Shown: piece after piece, positions 7,253 through 16,119 of the stretch | Layout: each line of letters starts with the position of its first letter | Numbering within the stretch: position 1 is the first letter of the stretch | Assembly: GCA_036501665.1 (NCBI GenBank) | Contig: DASXZW010000104.1 | Location: 62,001-126,000 of the forward strand | DNA: 64,000 nt | Source: DATAUD01 sp036501665 | Lineage (GTDB): Bacteria; Verrucomicrobiota; Verrucomicrobiia; Limisphaerales; Palsa-1400 | Reading direction: 5' to 3' | Made by a program: the position numbers and the translations under genes | The notes under the pieces: model-generated | Told to the model about the DNA's origin: nothing | Databases searched by the model: none | What the model saw: the letters and a program-made list of their open reading frames with translations, nothing else

Positions 7253-9520
7253 ATGCTGAGCGACAGCGCCCCCTCCGGCAAAGGGAGCTCCGCCGATGCT
7301 GCCAGGGAGCGCATCGAACAAGGACCACTCCCAGTTTGGGCGGTGCCGTGTACATTTGCCCCCGATTTCAAGCCGGATTTGCCCGCGCAAGTGACCCATT
7401 TGCTGTTTGACCAACAGTTGCACTCCGAAAAGCACCTCGAATACAACCACATAGCCATCCGCCTCGAAACCGTCCAGGCCGTCCGCCGCGAATCCGAATG
7501 GCGCATCGAAATCGACCCACGTCACCAGAAGATCACCGTCCATTTCATCAAGGTTCATCGCGCTGGCCAGCAATTCGATCAAACGCGCCTCAACCACCTC
7601 CATCCCGCCTCCGCAGCAACCGACGGCCGACAAACGTTACTGTTGCTTCTCGAAGACGTGCGACCCGGCGATATTATCGAGTGGGCGTACACCCTCGAAG
7701 CGCGTCCGGCCATCATGGCGGATCATTGCGCCCATTTTTTCAAACTCCCTGAAAAGTCTTCGCTTGGAAAAATGTTCCTTTCCGTGCGCTTCAATGAATC
7801 GCGCCCGATGAAATGGAAATCTTCCGCCAAGGATTTGGCCCCGAACGAGACGCGCGCCAACGGCGAAGTCCATTGGGTTTGGACACGCGAAAACCTCCCC
7901 GCCGCGATACCCGAAGACAACGCGCCGGAACGGCATCTTGCCGGACCGTGGATGCAAGTATCGGATTGCGCCGATTGGCAGACTGTTGCCGCGGACTTTG
8001 CAAAGGCTTGGAACGAAGACGAAGAAGACGCCGCCATAAAAGCAATTGCCTCTGAACTTGCCGCTGGCTCGCCCGAATTGCTGGGTCAAGCCGAAAAGGC
8101 GATCCACATGGTGCAGGACGAATATCGCCACTTGGATGAGGATGTGGAACTCGAAGGCGCACCGCCAGCCAGGCCGGGGATCGTCGCGCGGCGTAGATTC
8201 GGCAATGCCAAAGACCTTTCCTTCGTGCTGGTCCAATTGCTGCGCGGCCTGGGAATGAGCGCTCGCCTCGTCCTTGTAAATACGAAGTTGCAGAAATCGG
8301 TGTCAGACTTTCTTCCCGATCCCGGTTTATTCAACCACGTCGTTGTTGAATTTGAATTGAGCGGCCAGCGGCGTTGGATCGATGCGACCACCAAGGGGCA
8401 GGGAGGCGGCTTGCTGAACCGTGTCATTCGCGATTATGGCGTCGGTCTTCCCATTTCCAAAACCTCGTCCGGATTGATTCCCGCTCCGCCGCCAATAGTT
8501 TCGGCAAGCGCTTTTGAGATCAAGGAAGTCATTCTGTTGGACACTGCTGAGTCCTCGTCCTTGCTGGGAGTCGTCGTATCCGCGCGCGGCAGCTATGCCG
8601 AGGACCTTCACCGTGAATTTGAGAGCAAAGGCGTCGAAGCTGTCTCCAGGGAGCGATTAGTTTCGGCGAATGAGCGATTTGTATCCGCCACGAGAGTCGG
8701 GCCGCTCCAGTATCGCGACGACCGGAAGTCGAACGAGTTCTTTCTGGCAGAGATTTTTGAAATTCGGAAGTTCCTCAAATCCGGCGGAAAACCCGGATTG
8801 TTTCAACTCGAGGTAACTGACAACCCCGTGCTGGGTCTCCTCAAGACTCCGCCCTCGGCCGACCGGCGTTCCCCTCTGGCGATTCTGTTTCCGTGCGATG
8901 CCGTGCATACGTTCGAGGTTTATTGCGTGGCTCTCGCGCCCGGGGTTTCGCCAGAAAAGACGATTGACAATTCTTGGCTCCAATTCACCCTGAATCGCAA
9001 ATTGCTGGCCGGAAATTGGGTCTTTCAATCGTCGCTTTGGACATTGACCGACGAGGTTCCGCCCAGTTCGATGGAAGAATATCAGGAAACGGTGCAGGAA
9101 ATCCGGGCCCAATCGGCGTGGTCGCTGTTGGTGCCGGCTGGAATTCAACGCCCGCACCAACGAAATGATTTTGGAACGCTGCCGCCTTCCTGGGAAAGCG
9201 CGGGAGCCGAAAAGAGAACGCCCTTGAAACCAACGCACGACACCAATCAGGATTCGCCAGGCAACGGCAATGACCAACCTTCCGCGACGCCCACCGGACA
9301 ATCCGGTTTTGTCGGCCATACCGGCGAAGTCCGATACAAACGGAGAAAGCGGCATCGACGCAAGCGCCGCGACAGCAAGTACACGTTGATTTGGGGAGCA
9401 ATTGTGGCAGGCCTGATGTTGGTGGGTCTCATTTTCCTGATTATCGCGCTGGCGCGCGGAGCGGAAAAAGCAGTTCCCGAGAAGCAAGCGCTGCCCACTC
9501 CGCCTGCCGTCCAGCAATAA
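7253..9520 (+). CDS. DUF3857/transglutaminase-like membrane protein lacking the catalytic Cys
   Basis: About 755 residues from the ATG at 7253, which has GGAGG 13 bases upstream. The N-terminal third resembles DUF3857 (YNHIAIRLETVQAVRRESEWRI, GDIIEWAYTLE). The middle is a transglutaminase core: FGNAKDLSFVLVQLLRGLGMSARLVLVN near residues 316-343, FNHVVVEF near 361 and RWIDATTKG near 375. In active relatives the first motif reads GDCKD; here it is GNAKD, so the nucleophile Cys is replaced by Ala while the His and Asp remain. A basic stretch (KRRKRHRRKRR) and one transmembrane helix (TLIWGAIVAGLMLVGLIFLI) end the protein, implying a membrane-anchored, probably non-catalytic peptide-binding protein. 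Confidence 0.8.
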   Translation: MLSDSAPSGKGSSADAARERIEQGPLPVWAVPCTFAPDFKPDLPAQVTHLLFDQQLHSEKHLEYNHIAIRLETVQAVRRESEWRIEIDPRHQKITVHFIKVHRAGQQFDQTRLNHLHPASAATDGRQTLLLLLEDVRPGDIIEWAYTLEARPAIMADHCAHFFKLPEKSSLGKMFLSVRFNESRPMKWKSSAKDLAPNETRANGEVHWVWTRENLPAAIPEDNAPERHLAGPWMQVSDCADWQTVAADFAKAWNEDEEDAAIKAIASELAAGSPELLGQAEKAIHMVQDEYRHLDEDVELEGAPPARPGIVARRRFGNAKDLSFVLVQLLRGLGMSARLVLVNTKLQKSVSDFLPDPGLFNHVVVEFELSGQRRWIDATTKGQGGGLLNRVIRDYGVGLPISKTSSGLIPAPPPIVSASAFEIKEVILLDTAESSSLLGVVVSARGSYAEDLHREFESKGVEAVSRERLVSANERFVSATRVGPLQYRDDRKSNEFFLAEIFEIRKFLKSGGKPGLFQLEVTDNPVLGLLKTPPSADRRSPLAILFPCDAVHTFEVYCVALAPGVSPEKTIDNSWLQFTLNRKLLAGNWVFQSSLWTLTDEVPPSSMEEYQETVQEIRAQSAWSLLVPAGIQRPHQRNDFGTLPPSWESAGAEKRTPLKPTHDTNQDSPGNGNDQPSATPTGQSGFVGHTGEVRYKRRKRHRRKRRDSKYTLIWGAIVAGLMLVGLIFLIIALARGAEKAVPEKQALPTPPAVQQ

Positions 9521-9550
9521 AGCGCTCTAAACGCAAGCCGACTTTCCCGC

Positions 9551-9862
9551 TCAGGGATATTGGCGGCGATAGTTTAGCAGTGTGTCAATAGGAGTTTTGG
9601 CATTCGCAGAGGTTCCGGTTGGCCTTTGTTCCAGCGAACTTCCTTCATTTCCGATGGCTATTTCCTGGCCTCCTGCATCCGATAAAATAGATTTGACAAA
9701 AGTCGCCCCTTCCGAATCATCCGCATGTACCGAGATGGCGATGCTTCCAGTTTTTTCCGGGAGCCGAACCTTGATTTCATTATCCGCAAAACCGGCTTCC
9801 ATCAGATCGACGATAATCGTCTCGGCTTCAAATTCATCAATTGCGGTGCAGAAAACTTCCAT
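9551..9862 (-). CDS. Small hypothetical protein with a YflT/DUF1269-like fold pattern
   Basis: 103 residues from the ATG at 9862; the frame extends to a TTG at 9949. The pattern FCTAIDEFEAETIIVDLMEAGFADNEIKV then SIAISVHADDSEGATFVKSILSDAGGQEI is a beta-alpha-beta arrangement seen in YflT/DUF1269-type stress proteins, where paired residues flank an AGF turn. This resemblance is by eye only. The C-terminal 30 residues are low in structure. It lies alone between two unrelated genes. Confidence 0.5.
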   Translation of the reverse strand: MEVFCTAIDEFEAETIIVDLMEAGFADNEIKVRLPEKTGSIAISVHADDSEGATFVKSILSDAGGQEIAIGNEGSSLEQRPTGTSANAKTPIDTLLNYRRQYP

Positions 9863-9982
9863 GCTCAAACCATCCTGTCTTTTAAATTGCGACCAGAGTG
9901 CGCCGGCCAATTCATCAATTACCAAACCAGAAATCGGAAGCGCTGGCAATTAGTGTGAAACCCGTTTGCGCCTTGCGGGTTT

Positions 9983-10999
9983 TCATGGAGTCGATTGGGC
10001 CGCCCGCGAAAACCGGTCAGCAATTCCCCGCCACTCCCGGCCATCCGGCACAGCTTCAACGACGATCAGTTCCGCGCCCGCCTCATCGCACTGGTGAAGT
10101 TCAGCGTAAATCGCCCGCGCATAAGCTTCGGCGTCGTGAGGAATGACCGCGACTCTGCCAAATTTCCCGCCCAACGGAATATGCGTGTGCGCCACGACAT
10201 GAATTTTCTCGAGTGGGAACCCCTTATCTGCAACACGCGCCAAAAGCGCTTTCTCGTCTGCCCAGGCCGCGACAATTAACATCGCTTTTGGCGAATAATG
10301 TCGCGGCAGCAAGCCGGGACTACGCAATTTCCCAACAGCCCCAGCGTCAGTTTCGAGGCCGCCCGCCCCAATGACTCCAAGCAGCGATTCCGCGTGAATC
10401 ATTCCCGGTCGCAGCAGACGCGGAGGCGAACACGAAATGTCCAGCACTGTCGATTCAATTCCCACTTGCGACTGGCTTCCGTCAATAATAAGAGGAATTT
10501 TTGTTCCGAGACTTTTTCGGACGTGTTCGGCATTGGTTGGAGAAAGCTCATTGGCGCGGTTTGCGCTCGGCGCAGCGAGGGGAAAACCGCAGGCGGCAAT
10601 CACCGCTTGAATGAATGGATGGCTCGGCCAGCGCACGCCAACGGTCACGCCACCCGCCGTCACAATAGACGGAATTTCCGGGGAGCGCGGCAATACCAGC
10701 GTCAATGGCCCCGGCCAAAATGCCGCCGCCATTTTACTTGCCAGAGGAGGCCAATCCGACACACAGCGCCGCGCCAAATCGATCCCCGCCACATGGACGA
10801 TAATGGGATTCTCCGCCGGTCGCCCCTTGATTTCGTAAATGCGCCGGACCGCATCCGCATTCCAGGCGTTTGCGGCGAGGCCATAAACCGTTTCCGTCGG
10901 AAGCGCTACCACCTGTCCTGCCCGCAACAGCTCCGCCGCGCGCGCAACGCCCTCGGCAAACAACTTTGCCGTGTGAATTGAAAATACTTCCGAACGCAT
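9983..10999 (-). CDS. tsaC: Threonylcarbamoyl-AMP synthase, Sua5 type
   Basis: 338 residues, the long Sua5 form rather than the short TsaC/YrdC form. The YrdC core is at the N-terminus (VVALPTETVYGLAANAW, IYEIKGRPAENPIIVHV, FWPGPLTLVL, GVRWPSHPFIQAVI, PLAAPSANRANELSPT). After a linker (GLLPRHYSPKAML) comes a Sua5 domain. The enzyme makes threonylcarbamoyl-adenylate from Thr, bicarbonate and ATP for t6A at tRNA position 37. It is divergent from trpD. The ATG at 10999 lies 46 bases from the trpD start. Confidence 0.92.
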   Translation of the reverse strand: MRSEVFSIHTAKLFAEGVARAAELLRAGQVVALPTETVYGLAANAWNADAVRRIYEIKGRPAENPIIVHVAGIDLARRCVSDWPPLASKMAAAFWPGPLTLVLPRSPEIPSIVTAGGVTVGVRWPSHPFIQAVIAACGFPLAAPSANRANELSPTNAEHVRKSLGTKIPLIIDGSQSQVGIESTVLDISCSPPRLLRPGMIHAESLLGVIGAGGLETDAGAVGKLRSPGLLPRHYSPKAMLIVAAWADEKALLARVADKGFPLEKIHVVAHTHIPLGGKFGRVAVIPHDAEAYARAIYAELHQCDEAGAELIVVEAVPDGREWRGIADRFSRAAQSTP

Positions 11000-11045
11000 C
11001 GAATGGACGCTAGCAAACTTCCTCCGCTCTTCCTACACTTTCCAA

Positions 11046-12101
11046 ATGCTTGAGGCGCTGGCCAGACAACTCGCGGAGAACGAATCGTTGACAGATTCGC
11101 AGGTCTCCAGCGCGGTTGCGGAACTTGCCGATGCCGGCGTTCCAGCCGAACTCAAAGCGGACTTTCTCATGGCTTTGGCCCGAAAAGGGGAAACCGTCAC
11201 AGAGCTGGGAGCGTTCGCCAGGGAATTGCGCGCCAGGGCAATTGAACCGCCAATCGACGCCGAGACGCGGTCCCTCCAAATCCTCGATGTCTGCGGCACT
11301 GGCGGCGACCGCCTCAACACTTTCAACATTTCCACGACCGTCGCGATCATCGCAGCGGCGGACGGCGTTCCCGTTGCCAAGCACGGCAATCGCGCCGTCA
11401 CCTCGCAGGCAGGCAGCGCGGATGTTCTTCGCGCGATGGGTGTGAAAATCGACTTGTCACCCGAGGACGCGGCGAGATCATTGCGCGAGCAGCATTTCGC
11501 GTTTTTCTTTGCGCCCGATTATCATCCCGCTTTCAAACAGATCGGTCCCGCCCGTCGCATTTGCAGCGAGCGTGGGCAGAAAACGATTTTCAATTACCTC
11601 GGTCCGCTGCTCAATCCAGCCAAACCCGCGCTTCAACTCATCGGCGTCGCGCATCCGAAACTGTGCCTACCCATCGCCACCGTCCTTCAAACTTTGGAAG
11701 TCCGCCGCGGCATGGTCGTCAGCGGTTCTGTTCCTCCCGAGGGAAGCGCGCCGCGTTTTCTCGACGAGCTGTCAACGTTGGGAGAAAACACGGTTGTCGA
11801 ATTCCACCAGCCGCGCGCGCTGGCGCAATCATCGTTGTTGCCTGAAAATTTTCCGATTCAAGCTGCGACTCTCTCCGACTGGGCTGGAGGCGACAGCCAG
11901 GCGAACGCAAAGATCGTGCGAAAGGTACTCGCGGGAGAAGACCGGGGGCCAAAGCGCGACGCCGTGTTGTTGAACGCCGCCGCTGCTTTATTCGTCGCGG
12001 AAAAAAGCCGGTCGCTGGCCGAAGGCTGGGAACGCGCCGCAGACCTGATCGATTCCGGCAAAGCAATCGCGAAACTCGAAGAGCTTATCGCTTTTCGTTG
12101 A
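11046..12101 (+). CDS. trpD: Anthranilate phosphoribosyltransferase
   Basis: 351 residues, normal length. An N-terminal helical part precedes DVCGTGGDRLNTFNIST (residues about 81-97, PRPP binding) and AKHGNRAVTSQAGSADVL (about 111-128, anthranilate and Mg-PRPP binding). NYLGPLLNP is also typical. It transfers phosphoribosyl from PRPP to anthranilate in tryptophan synthesis. It is not next to other trp genes; trpC is 41 kb away. Its 3' end overlaps the convergent lipoate ligase-like gene by 17 bases. Confidence 0.95.
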   Translation: MLEALARQLAENESLTDSQVSSAVAELADAGVPAELKADFLMALARKGETVTELGAFARELRARAIEPPIDAETRSLQILDVCGTGGDRLNTFNISTTVAIIAAADGVPVAKHGNRAVTSQAGSADVLRAMGVKIDLSPEDAARSLREQHFAFFFAPDYHPAFKQIGPARRICSERGQKTIFNYLGPLLNPAKPALQLIGVAHPKLCLPIATVLQTLEVRRGMVVSGSVPPEGSAPRFLDELSTLGENTVVEFHQPRALAQSSLLPENFPIQAATLSDWAGGDSQANAKIVRKVLAGEDRGPKRDAVLLNAAAALFVAEKSRSLAEGWERAADLIDSGKAIAKLEELIAFR

Positions 12102-12858
12102 ATTCCTTCCGACCGTATTTTGCGGCGCGAAGGTTTTCAGCCAAGTTCTGCAAGGTGACTCTGATCTCCATCGTGTTCCATTTGACGCCGAAGCGCGCTT
12201 CTGCAACCTGGCACATTGCGTCTTCCCAACTTTCCCGCGACAAAGAGATGGGCGGAGGCTGCACCGAACCTTGGATCAGCAATCCATTGCGACTCCGCCG
12301 TTGCGCGGCGCCGGCGATCTTGCGCCCATGCCACAGAAGATCGTCCTTTTCCGCGCCGACAAAACATTGGCCTGGGATTTCTTTTTGACGTTGCGGCGAA
12401 AGCGTAGTGGCCACATTCATCATGCTGAAAGCGTCGCGAAGCCACTCGTGGATGCGTTGATAACTTTCCGTGGCCTTGATGTGATACCACAGATTTTTCG
12501 GCGGGATAACGATGCTGTATGTCCAATCCGCATCGTGCGGAACCAATCCGCCGCCCGTAGGCCGCCGCACCAAGGGCCGCAACATCGTCAACTTTTCGAT
12601 CTGGGCATATTCCTGCGAATATCCAAAGCTCGCCGCCGGTTCCGTCCATCCGTAAAATCGCAACACCGGAAATCCCACCTCTGAGGCCGATTCCAGCAAC
12701 GCCTCGTCCATCGCCATGTTGTAATCGAAAGCGCACCGTCCCTCGCGCAGAAGTAGCCACTTTGATCGCTCGGCGCTGGCCTGGGGAGCGCGGGCGTCCC
12801 CGCCCGCCGTCTTTGGCGTCTCGCCGAAGACATTCGGAGCTTCGGACGATTCACTCAT
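12085..12858 (-). CDS. Lipoate-protein ligase A family protein
   Basis: 257 residues from the ATG at 12858. Motifs are FDYNMAMDEALLE, PVLRFYGWTEPAASFGYSQ, RRPTGGGLVPHDADWTYSIV (the RRxxGGGxVxH block of BPL/LplA/LipB enzymes) and GRKIAGAAQRRSRNGLLIQGS. The family transfers lipoate, octanoate or biotin to protein lysines. Here the C-terminal accessory domain is missing, so it may be an octanoyl/lipoyl transferase. The first 25 residues, the start codon and an AAGGA ribosome-binding site all lie inside an inverted-repeat element (12783-12931). The frame continues open further upstream to 13023 but overlaps nth. Confidence 0.8.
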   Translation of the reverse strand: MSESSEAPNVFGETPKTAGGDARAPQASAERSKWLLLREGRCAFDYNMAMDEALLESASEVGFPVLRFYGWTEPAASFGYSQEYAQIEKLTMLRPLVRRPTGGGLVPHDADWTYSIVIPPKNLWYHIKATESYQRIHEWLRDAFSMMNVATTLSPQRQKEIPGQCFVGAEKDDLLWHGRKIAGAAQRRSRNGLLIQGSVQPPPISLSRESWEDAMCQVAEARFGVKWNTMEIRVTLQNLAENLRAAKYGRKEFNEKR

Positions 12859-12931
12859 TCGTTCCTTGCAAGTTGTGTCGGGATCGTCGGCGAGACGCCG
12901 ACGAAACGCGACCGGGACGGTCGCGCTCCCC
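12783..12931. repeat. MITE-like 149-bp element with terminal inverted repeats
   Basis: The ends are GGGGAGCGCG (12783-12792) and CGCGCTCCCC (12922-12931). Inside each end is a GC-rich stem and then a second motif, GGCGTCTCGCCGA on the left and TCGGCGAGACGCC on the right, so the arms match over roughly 50 bases with interruptions. It carries no transposase. It lies between nth and the lipoate ligase gene and supplies the latter's apparent start. Confidence 0.65.
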
Positions 12932-12947
12932 AAGCCAAAATACAGAC

Positions 12948-13625
12948 TCACTGCCCATCTCGGTTTTCTTTCAGAATTTTCTGCCCCGTTGGACAATCGC
13001 CAAAAATTTCGCAATGTGCGCAATCAGGATTTCGCGCAAAGCAACGCCGACGTCCATGCCAGATCAGCAAATGGCTTAATACAGTCCACTTGTCCGGCGG
13101 AGTCAGCTTTTGCAAATCCGCCTCGATTTTTTCCGGCGCCTTATGCCGCGTCAAACGCAGCCGCTCCGAAAGCCGCGCCACGTGTGTATCAACAACAATT
13201 CCAACGCTGATATTATAAGCATTACCTAAAACGACGTTGGCCGTCTTGCGTCCGACGCCGGGCAACTCAAGCAATTGCTCCATTGTGCGCGGAACAATCC
13301 CGCGATGTTCTTCGACGAGTTTTCGGCATGCCGCCTGAATATTTTTCGCCTTGTTCCGATAGAGGCCGATGCGCCGAATCGCCGTTTCAAATTCCGCGGC
13401 CGGAGACTGGGCGTAATCTTCGGCACTGCGATATTTTTTGAAAAGGTCAGGCGTGACGATATTGACCTGTTTATCCGTGCATTGCGCGGAAAGAATCGTG
13501 GCGACGAGCAATTGCAGCGGATTCGTATAGGTCAGCTCGCAATGCGCATCAGGATAAGCCGCCTCAAGTCCGCGAATGATTCGCAAAGTCCTCTGCTGCG
13601 TTATTTGAAAGGACTCGCGCGCCAT
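12948..13625 (-). CDS. nth: Endonuclease III
   Basis: 225 residues, normal for Nth. Visible features are the helix-hairpin-helix LPGVGRKTANVV (121-132) with catalytic Lys127, VDTHVARLSERL with catalytic Asp146, and the [4Fe-4S] ligands CX6CX2CX5C at 195, 202, 205 and 211. It removes oxidised pyrimidines from DNA and cuts the abasic site. Confidence 0.95.
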   Translation of the reverse strand: MARESFQITQQRTLRIIRGLEAAYPDAHCELTYTNPLQLLVATILSAQCTDKQVNIVTPDLFKKYRSAEDYAQSPAAEFETAIRRIGLYRNKAKNIQAACRKLVEEHRGIVPRTMEQLLELPGVGRKTANVVLGNAYNISVGIVVDTHVARLSERLRLTRHKAPEKIEADLQKLTPPDKWTVLSHLLIWHGRRRCFARNPDCAHCEIFGDCPTGQKILKENRDGQ

Positions 13626-13677
13626 AGCTGGCTTTTACAGAACAATCAGTTAGCTAGGTCCAACCGGACCGCGCCAA

Positions 13678-15225
13678 TCACTTTTCAAAATTGTCCGTGC
13701 GAAACGGCGATGCGGGCAGTCCGTCTTCGCTCCACAAATTGACGACCGGATAATTGGCCCAACCGAAACGCACCGCGACCGGATGTTGGACTTTTGGGCT
13801 GAACACGACGACTTTGTCTTTGCCTTCAATGTGCGCCACGGCCCAGTGAAATTTCTGGTCTTCACCCGCAATGGCGAAGCCCGTCAAATCGCCGCCGTGC
13901 GAAACCAATCCGCCGCCGACATGGTCGAACTTCACCGTAATGTGCAAATCCTCGATCTTCATTGATCTGTAAGTGGGCGCATAACCTTCGATCGGCTGAT
14001 GATAGGCGATATCATACGCCGCAATTGCCAGACGTTCGCCGACCGGCTTTTTCATCACAGGATGAATATTATGTTCCATGCCGACATCGGTGATGACGGC
14101 CATCCCGACATTGGGCAGGATTTGCGTCGAATCCATTTGCGCTTCACGCAAGGAAGCCCACGCGCTTTCGCCCGGCTCCTTTTGAATGTCCATGTACGGC
14201 GCGAGCTGAACAAGCAGGAACGGGAAATTTCCCTCGCCCCACTGCGAACGCCAGTCAACAATCAATCCCGGAAACAAAGTGTGATACTGCCAGGCGCGTT
14301 CCTGATTGCCGGCGTTGCTTTCGCCCTGATACCAAATAACTCCGCGCATTCCATAACCGACCAGTGGCGCGATCATCCCGTTGTAAAGCTCCGACGGCGC
14401 CCAAGGACGGCCAGGGGCCTTCGCGGTAAGTTCAGTGTTATTCTCCTTCGCCTTGCGTTTCTCGTCCTCGAAAGCAACAAGTCTCCGGTTGTAACGACCG
14501 CGTTCCACATCCCATTGTTTGAGGACTTCGCTGTGCCAATGCGGATTGTTATCCAGGTAATCGTGATCCATCCACGCCTCCGCCGGCGTTCCTCCCCAAT
14601 CAGACTCGATAATTCCAACCGGCACATGCAGGTGCTCCTGGAGGTTTTGCGCAAAATAATATGCGACAGCCGAAAAATTGGCCACGGTCTCTGGTGAAGC
14701 TTCGCTCCAGCTTGCGTTGATGTCGTTCGTCGGCGAATCAAGCCGCGTGTGCGGAATCTTGATGATATGAATCATTGGATTCGCGGCAGACGCAATGTCG
14801 CTCGCGCCAAGAAAAGAATCGCGCAACGGAAATTCCATGTTTGACTGCCCGCTTGCCAGCCAGACTTCGCCGACCAGCACATTCTTAAACTCCAGCGTAT
14901 TTGCGGAGGTGATCGTTAACTTCTCCGGGTTGCCGCTCGGCGTAAGATTATGAAAGCGAACCATCCACTTGCCGTCCTTGGCGCGCGTCGTAAGAACTTC
15001 GTTCTGGAAGATCACCGAAACCATCGCGCCGTCGTCGGCCCAACCCCAAACCACGGTATTGGTCCCCTGCTGCAAAACCATGTTGTCTGCGAAAATTCGC
15101 GGAACACTCACCTGAGACTCGATGCGCGGCGCGGAATCCGCGGCTGCCTGAGCCAGGTGTGCGCCGAAAGCCAGTAGAAAAAGCGCAAGGCCGATTATCG
15201 CCAGTTTTCGATAATGTTGAATCAT
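13678..15225 (-). CDS. Secreted sialate O-acetylesterase-like protein
   Basis: 515 residues. A signal peptide (KLAIIGLALFLLAFGAHLAQAAA) is followed by SVPRIFADNMVLQQGTNTVVWGWA, the start typical of bacterial sialate O-acetylesterases. The SGNH/SASA block is EVWLASGQSNMEFPL with nucleophile Ser128. GVIWYQGESNAG is the second conserved block and IEGYAPTYRSM the start of the C-terminal part. Such enzymes remove O-acetyl groups from sialic acids or acetylated plant polysaccharides in the periplasm. It stands alone and is divergent from the VapBC pair. Confidence 0.88.
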   Translation of the reverse strand: MIQHYRKLAIIGLALFLLAFGAHLAQAAADSAPRIESQVSVPRIFADNMVLQQGTNTVVWGWADDGAMVSVIFQNEVLTTRAKDGKWMVRFHNLTPSGNPEKLTITSANTLEFKNVLVGEVWLASGQSNMEFPLRDSFLGASDIASAANPMIHIIKIPHTRLDSPTNDINASWSEASPETVANFSAVAYYFAQNLQEHLHVPVGIIESDWGGTPAEAWMDHDYLDNNPHWHSEVLKQWDVERGRYNRRLVAFEDEKRKAKENNTELTAKAPGRPWAPSELYNGMIAPLVGYGMRGVIWYQGESNAGNQERAWQYHTLFPGLIVDWRSQWGEGNFPFLLVQLAPYMDIQKEPGESAWASLREAQMDSTQILPNVGMAVITDVGMEHNIHPVMKKPVGERLAIAAYDIAYHQPIEGYAPTYRSMKIEDLHITVKFDHVGGGLVSHGGDLTGFAIAGEDQKFHWAVAHIEGKDKVVVFSPKVQHPVAVRFGWANYPVVNLWSEDGLPASPFRTDNFEK

Positions 15226-15330
15226 GGCACGATGCTCTAAAAAACCCGCCCCAGCGTCAAGCCCGTCGATTCTAAAATTCGCGGTTGCTTCGGGAGACGA
15301 AATGAAGGTCGGAAATTGTTGAGCATAAGT

Positions 15331-15359
15331 TTGCCATAATTAAATGGCACTGGTATTCT
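15331..15359 (+). promoter_or_regulatory. Sigma-70-type promoter of vapBC copy 1, predicted leaderless
   Basis: TTGCCA at 15331-15336, 17-base spacer, then TATTCT at 15354-15359 preceded by TGG (extended -10). The expected transcription start, about 7 bases downstream, is at the vapB ATG (15368), leaving no room for a ribosome-binding site. Confidence 0.6.
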
Positions 15360-15367
15360 AAAATGGT

Positions 15368-15667
15368 ATGAAAGAAACATTGGTGCCAATAGATCATGCG
15401 GGACGCATCGTTCTCCCTAAGAGCGTGCGTCAGGAGCTTGCTATCAAAGCCGGTGATACCTTCAAAGTTTCAATCAATGGACTTGCGGTCATGTTGACGC
15501 CAAAGAATCAAAAATCCGGGTTTATCCGAAAGGGAAAGGCACTTGTATTTTCCTCTGACAGCGGTGAAACCATTAACAACGACGTTGTGACCGCCGTGTT
15601 GGAACAAACCCGTGACGAAGGTTTTCTTAGATTTAAAGGGCTTTCAGACAGAGGGAAAAAATCTTGA
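15368..15667 (+). CDS. vapB: AbrB/VapB-type antitoxin (copy 1)
   Basis: 99 residues. The N-terminal half is a swapped-hairpin AbrB DNA-binding domain (VPIDHAGRIVLPKSVRQELAIKAGDTFKVSING). The C-terminal half, with DVVTAVLEQTRDEGF, would wrap the toxin. Its TGA overlaps the TTG start of the toxin. A relative sits at 57006 and shares HAGRIVLPK/QAGRIVLPK and the surrounding arrangement. Confidence 0.82.
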   Translation: MKETLVPIDHAGRIVLPKSVRQELAIKAGDTFKVSINGLAVMLTPKNQKSGFIRKGKALVFSSDSGETINNDVVTAVLEQTRDEGFLRFKGLSDRGKKS

Positions 15668-16107
15668 AGGTTTTTCTCGATACAAACGTTTTGGTCGCCT
15701 CAGTTCTCCACCTACACGACTTTCATTCGATTGCATTCCCTGTCTTGGACCGTGTGCAGAACGCGACCGACGATGGGCTCATTTCTGCGCATAGTTTGGC
15801 TGAAATGTATGCCATTCTCACAAGACTTCCGGCCCCGATGCGTCATTCACCGGAACAAGCGCTGATTAACATCGAGGAAAATGTAATTCCCTATTTTAAA
15901 ATCATAGCATTGACAGCACACGACTACACTCTTTTGTTGCGGGAAGCAGCGCTCATAGGCGTTCAAGGAGGGATGATTTATGACGCAGTTTTGCTAAAAG
16001 CTGCCATTAAATCCGACGCTGAACGAATTTATACGTTAAACAAAAGGCACTTCGAAGCGTTGGCTCATGAGGACATCAGGCCTCGAATTTTTACTCCTGG
16101 GCAGTAG
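15664..16107 (+). CDS. vapC: PIN-domain ribonuclease toxin VapC (copy 1)
   Basis: 147 residues with a TTG start overlapping the antitoxin stop (TTGA). PIN-domain acidic residues are visible: VFLDTNVLVAS (first Asp), SLAEMYAILTRLP (Glu), GGMIYDAVLLKAA (Asp) and IYTLNKRHF. VapC toxins cleave specific RNAs, often initiator tRNA or rRNA, using bound Mg. It is clearly related to the toxin at 57281 (shared AILTRLP/AVLTRLP, VQGG-IYDA, RIYT-N--HF). Confidence 0.85.
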   Translation: MKVFLDTNVLVASVLHLHDFHSIAFPVLDRVQNATDDGLISAHSLAEMYAILTRLPAPMRHSPEQALINIEENVIPYFKIIALTAHDYTLLLREAALIGVQGGMIYDAVLLKAAIKSDAERIYTLNKRHFEALAHEDIRPRIFTPGQ

Positions 16108-16119
16108 CTCAAAAAGGCA

